This document shows positions 6,305 through 6,922 of a stretch of 6,922 bases of DNA, piece by piece. Position numbers and translations under genes: made by a program. Location of the stretch: positions 1 to 6,922 of the forward strand of contig QHOP01000337.1 in the NCBI GenBank assembly GCA_003219345.1, in the 5' to 3' direction. This DNA comes from Verrucomicrobiota bacterium. Lineage in GTDB: Bacteria; Verrucomicrobiota; Verrucomicrobiia; Limisphaerales; AV2. The notes under the pieces were generated by a model, which saw only the letters and a program-made list of their open reading frames with translations, had not been told where the DNA came from and searched no databases. How positions within the stretch are numbered: the first letter of the stretch is position 1; every line of letters begins with the position of its first letter.

Positions 6305-6922
6305 ATGAAAACCAAACCGATCAGACGATGCGGCGACGGTTTCTCTTTGGCCCTGGTTTTGGTTTTTACCGGGGTCCTTTTTCTGCTGTTGAGCGGTGTG
6401 CTCGCCTGGATGACGACCAACGGCAACCTGACCCAGCGTTACAACGAGTATTTCGATTCGGTCGCGGCCGCGGAAGCGGCGACGGAAAAGGTCGTGGCGA
6501 GCATGGCCCGAGATTTCCAAAACTCCGGCGTCAGCGGGGTCGATGGCAACCTCGCGAACTATGGCGCGTCGATTCCGACGCAGGCGGAAGTCAATGACTG
6601 GGCAAATTATCAATTCAACGATCCGTCGGGCGGACCGAATGCGACTTATGTGACCAAACTGACGCCCTGGCAATACACCAACCTGAACTGGAAATACACC
6701 GGGTTCAAAGGCTCCAACAGCACCTATCGGATCATTTCCAACGCGCGCAACACCGCCTCCGCATACGGCATCGCTTCGGCTGTGAAGCAGGAGATTCAGA
6801 TCGCGGCCATTCCGCTGTTTGAATTCGGCGTGTTCTACGCCCCGGACATGGAATTGTGCGCTTTAAATACGGACTTCACCGTGCCCGGACGGGTTCACTG
6901 CAACGGCACGATTTATTCCATG
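6305..6922 (+). CDS. PilX-like pilus-associated protein with intact N-terminal helix (partial, runs off right edge)
   Basis: The frame is open from the ATG to the window end, giving the first 206 residues. The N-terminus has a basic leader (Lys2, Lys4, Arg7, Arg8), then GFSL (12-15) and a strong hydrophobic helix 'ALVLVFTGVLFLLLS' (16-30) running into 'GVLAWM'. This is the PilX/GspK-like arrangement: a G-F-S-L site with no Glu at +5. The following 'YNEYFDSVAAAEAATEKV' is the usual post-helix segment, and 'GRVHCNGTIY' near the edge is the family motif. It is a close paralogue of the gene at 3994-5670, which lacks residues 16-30 of this protein. An inner-membrane, pilus-tip-associated role fits the family. 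It follows the small secreted protein gene by 11 bases, so it is probably in the same operon. The missing C-terminal part should carry a region equivalent to residues 170-558 of the upstream copy if it is full length. Confidence 0.8.
   Translation, partial: MKTKPIRRCGDGFSLALVLVFTGVLFLLLSGVLAWMTTNGNLTQRYNEYFDSVAAAEAATEKVVASMARDFQNSGVSGVDGNLANYGASIPTQAEVNDWANYQFNDPSGGPNATYVTKLTPWQYTNLNWKYTGFKGSNSTYRIISNARNTASAYGIASAVKQEIQIAAIPLFEFGVFYAPDMELCALNTDFTVPGRVHCNGTIYSM
6395..6850 (+). repeat. Downstream copy of the 456-base paralogous repeat
   Basis: This block matches 4039-4494 at about 93% identity by hand count, with no indels. Differences are mainly at third codon positions up to about 6800, then become denser and change amino acids. 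The flanking 45 bases before the helix (6305-6349) are only about 69% identical to 3994-4038, so identity rises sharply at this boundary. Confidence 0.9.

Overview
The window suggests a member of the PVC superphylum, most likely Verrucomicrobiota. This rests on family resemblance, not a search. The large secreted protein at 241-2634 has the layout and motifs of the verrucomicrobial/planctomycetal sorbosone-dehydrogenase-like secreted proteins, and the prepilins carry the 'AFTLxE' cleavage motif (Ala rather than Gly before the Phe) that is common in that group. The DNA is fairly GC-rich, and every gene I can support is on the + strand.

Layout: (1) positions 1-201 hold the 3' end of an unrecognised gene. 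(2) 241-2634 encodes an exported 797-residue protein with an N-terminal beta-rich domain, a propeller-like domain and a C-terminal domain, but no c-type heme site. (3) From 2749 to the right edge runs a pilin-type cluster. It contains a PilV/GspI-like prepilin (2749-3213), a PilW/GspJ-like prepilin (3210-3833, 4-base overlap), a 160-base gap with a large GC-rich compound palindrome (3872-3932), a PilX-like 558-residue protein (3994-5670), a small secreted protein (5667-6293, 4-base overlap) and a second PilX-like gene cut by the window edge (6305 onward, 11 bases after the previous stop).

The most notable point is the relation between the two PilX-like genes. They are paralogues. A 456-base block (4039-4494 and 6395-6850) is about 93% identical by hand count with no indels, while the sequences on either side are much more diverged. 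The upstream copy precisely lacks 15 codons that encode the hydrophobic core of the N-terminal helix in the downstream copy. The upstream protein therefore keeps a full-length, open reading frame but appears to have no membrane anchor or export signal.

Taken together, the cluster looks like a set of minor pilins/pseudopilins (V-, W- and X-like) of a type IV pilus or type II secretion-like machine, with a periplasmic accessory protein between two X-like subunits. No ATPase, platform protein, secretin or prepilin peptidase lies in the window, so the machine type cannot be decided.
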